Part shown: positions 21,212 to 21,728 of the stretch, one piece after another
How the letters are laid out: every line of letters starts with the position of its first letter
How positions within the stretch are numbered: the stretch's first letter is position 1
Source: JAFGOY01 sp034430335
Lineage (GTDB): Bacteria > Chloroflexota > Anaerolineae > Aggregatilineales > UBA3940
NCBI GenBank assembly: GCA_034430335.1
Contig: DAOUES010000180.1
Coordinates: 1 to 21,728 of the forward strand
Direction of reading: 5' to 3'
DNA: 21,728 nt
The notes under the pieces: model-generated
The model's database searches: none
Seen by the model: the letters and a program-made list of their open reading frames with translations, nothing else
Told to the model about the DNA's origin: nothing
Made by a program: the position numbers and the translations under genes

Positions 21212-21728
21212 TCAGCGGTAGAGGCTTTCTATCCGGGGGATGATCACCGGCCAGTCATAATGCTGTTTGACAGTGGCGGCGGCTTTTTCCCCCAATGACC
21301 GGCGGCCTTCCGAATCATTGAGAAGCTCGATCACCACAGCGGCGAATGCCTGTGAATCGTCGGCTAGCAGCAGGAAATCGACCCCTTCCCCGGCGACTCC
21401 TTCTGCCCCAAGCCGGGTGCTGACTATCGCCCGCCGCATCGCCATCGCTTCGAGCAGCTTCAAACGGGTGCCGCTGCCCATTCGCATTGGGATCACGAAT
21501 ACGTCGGCGGCACGGACATAGGGCCTGACCGAATCGACCCAGCCGGTCAGGGTGATGTCGGCACGCCCGCGCAGTTGATCGAGGCGGCTGTGCGGCTTCT
21601 GCCCGACGACGGTGAAATGCGCGCCGGGAACCGCTTCCTGAATCAGCGGGAGCACGCTGTCGGCGAACCACAATGCTGCGTCGACGTTCGGACGGTAGTC
21701 CATCTTCCCGGTGAAGACCAGCGCCGGG
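21212..21728 (-). CDS. Glycosyltransferase, GT4-like, C-terminal part (cut by window edge)
   Basis: The visible 171 residues form the C-terminal, donor-binding half of a GT-B fold glycosyltransferase; the frame stays open to the window end, so the N-terminal half lies beyond it. Landmarks are VFTGKMDYRPNVDAALWFAD, HFTVVGQKP, ITLTGWVDSVRPYVRAADVFVIP, GSGTRLKLLEAMAM (the usual nucleotide-sugar Glu is the one in LEAM) and the tail YDWPVIIPRIESLYR. An ATG at 21701-21703 lies within the conserved strand and is not the true start. The pattern is that of surface-polysaccharide sugar transferases. The acceptor is unknown, though wecB nearby fits a cell-surface sugar role. It converges on rqcH nine bases away. 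Confidence 0.85.
   Translation of the reverse strand, partial: PALVFTGKMDYRPNVDAALWFADSVLPLIQEAVPGAHFTVVGQKPHSRLDQLRGRADITLTGWVDSVRPYVRAADVFVIPMRMGSGTRLKLLEAMAMRRAIVSTRLGAEGVAGEGVDFLLLADDSQAFAAVVIELLNDSEGRRSLGEKAAATVKQHYDWPVIIPRIESLYR

Overview
The window is a stretch of bacterial chromosome made mostly of housekeeping genes. The gene set and style suggest Chloroflexota (Anaerolineae-like): a stand-alone roadblock/LC7 protein, a pyrB-pyrF-pyrE cluster with the DAKxGDIG type of PyrF, a ComEA-like protein with a Pro/Thr-rich linker, a HEAT-repeat protein and an RqcH homologue. This placement is inference from gene content; there is no rRNA or taxonomic marker here. No CRISPR array, phage gene or transposase was seen.

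Layout. 1-2700 (+): a roadblock/LC7 protein, a response regulator with a degenerate GGDEF-like output domain, and a family 2 glycosyltransferase. 2700-5360 (+): the pyrimidine cluster pyrB-pyrF-pyrE, preceded by a promoter, a short leader peptide gene and an intrinsic terminator that together look like a transcription attenuator. 5370-6190 (+): tRNA-Asn(GTT) with its own promoter and terminator, tadA, and tRNA-Ser(CGA) with a terminator. 6190-6710 is gene-poor. 6711-10973 (+) is a tightly packed five-gene set: DUF4129-type membrane protein, unknown membrane protein, MoxR AAA+ ATPase, DUF58 protein, unknown membrane protein.

11071-16153 is all on the minus strand: a HEAT-repeat protein, glyA, a ComEA-like SLBB/helix-hairpin-helix protein and citrate synthase. 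Terminators lie after glyA and after citrate synthase. tsaE is divergent from citrate synthase. A 56-residue membrane protein gene follows tsaE on the plus strand. wecB and an M48 peptidase gene form a minus-strand pair, divergent from an rqcH homologue. The window closes with a partial glycosyltransferase on the minus strand.

The most notable signals are the pyrB leader, where a 25-codon reading frame stops two bases before a terminator hairpin; the MoxR/DUF58/DUF4129 set with two unrecognised membrane partners and neither a transglutaminase nor a VWA gene; several ATG starts lying 7-9 bases after a -10 box (probably leaderless mRNAs); two divergent gene pairs with interleaved, face-to-face promoters; a PyrE with an altered PRPP loop; and a small membrane protein gene whose stop codon lies inside its own terminator hairpin. 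All start choices, promoters and terminators were read by eye from motif matches and spacing, and no database search was run.
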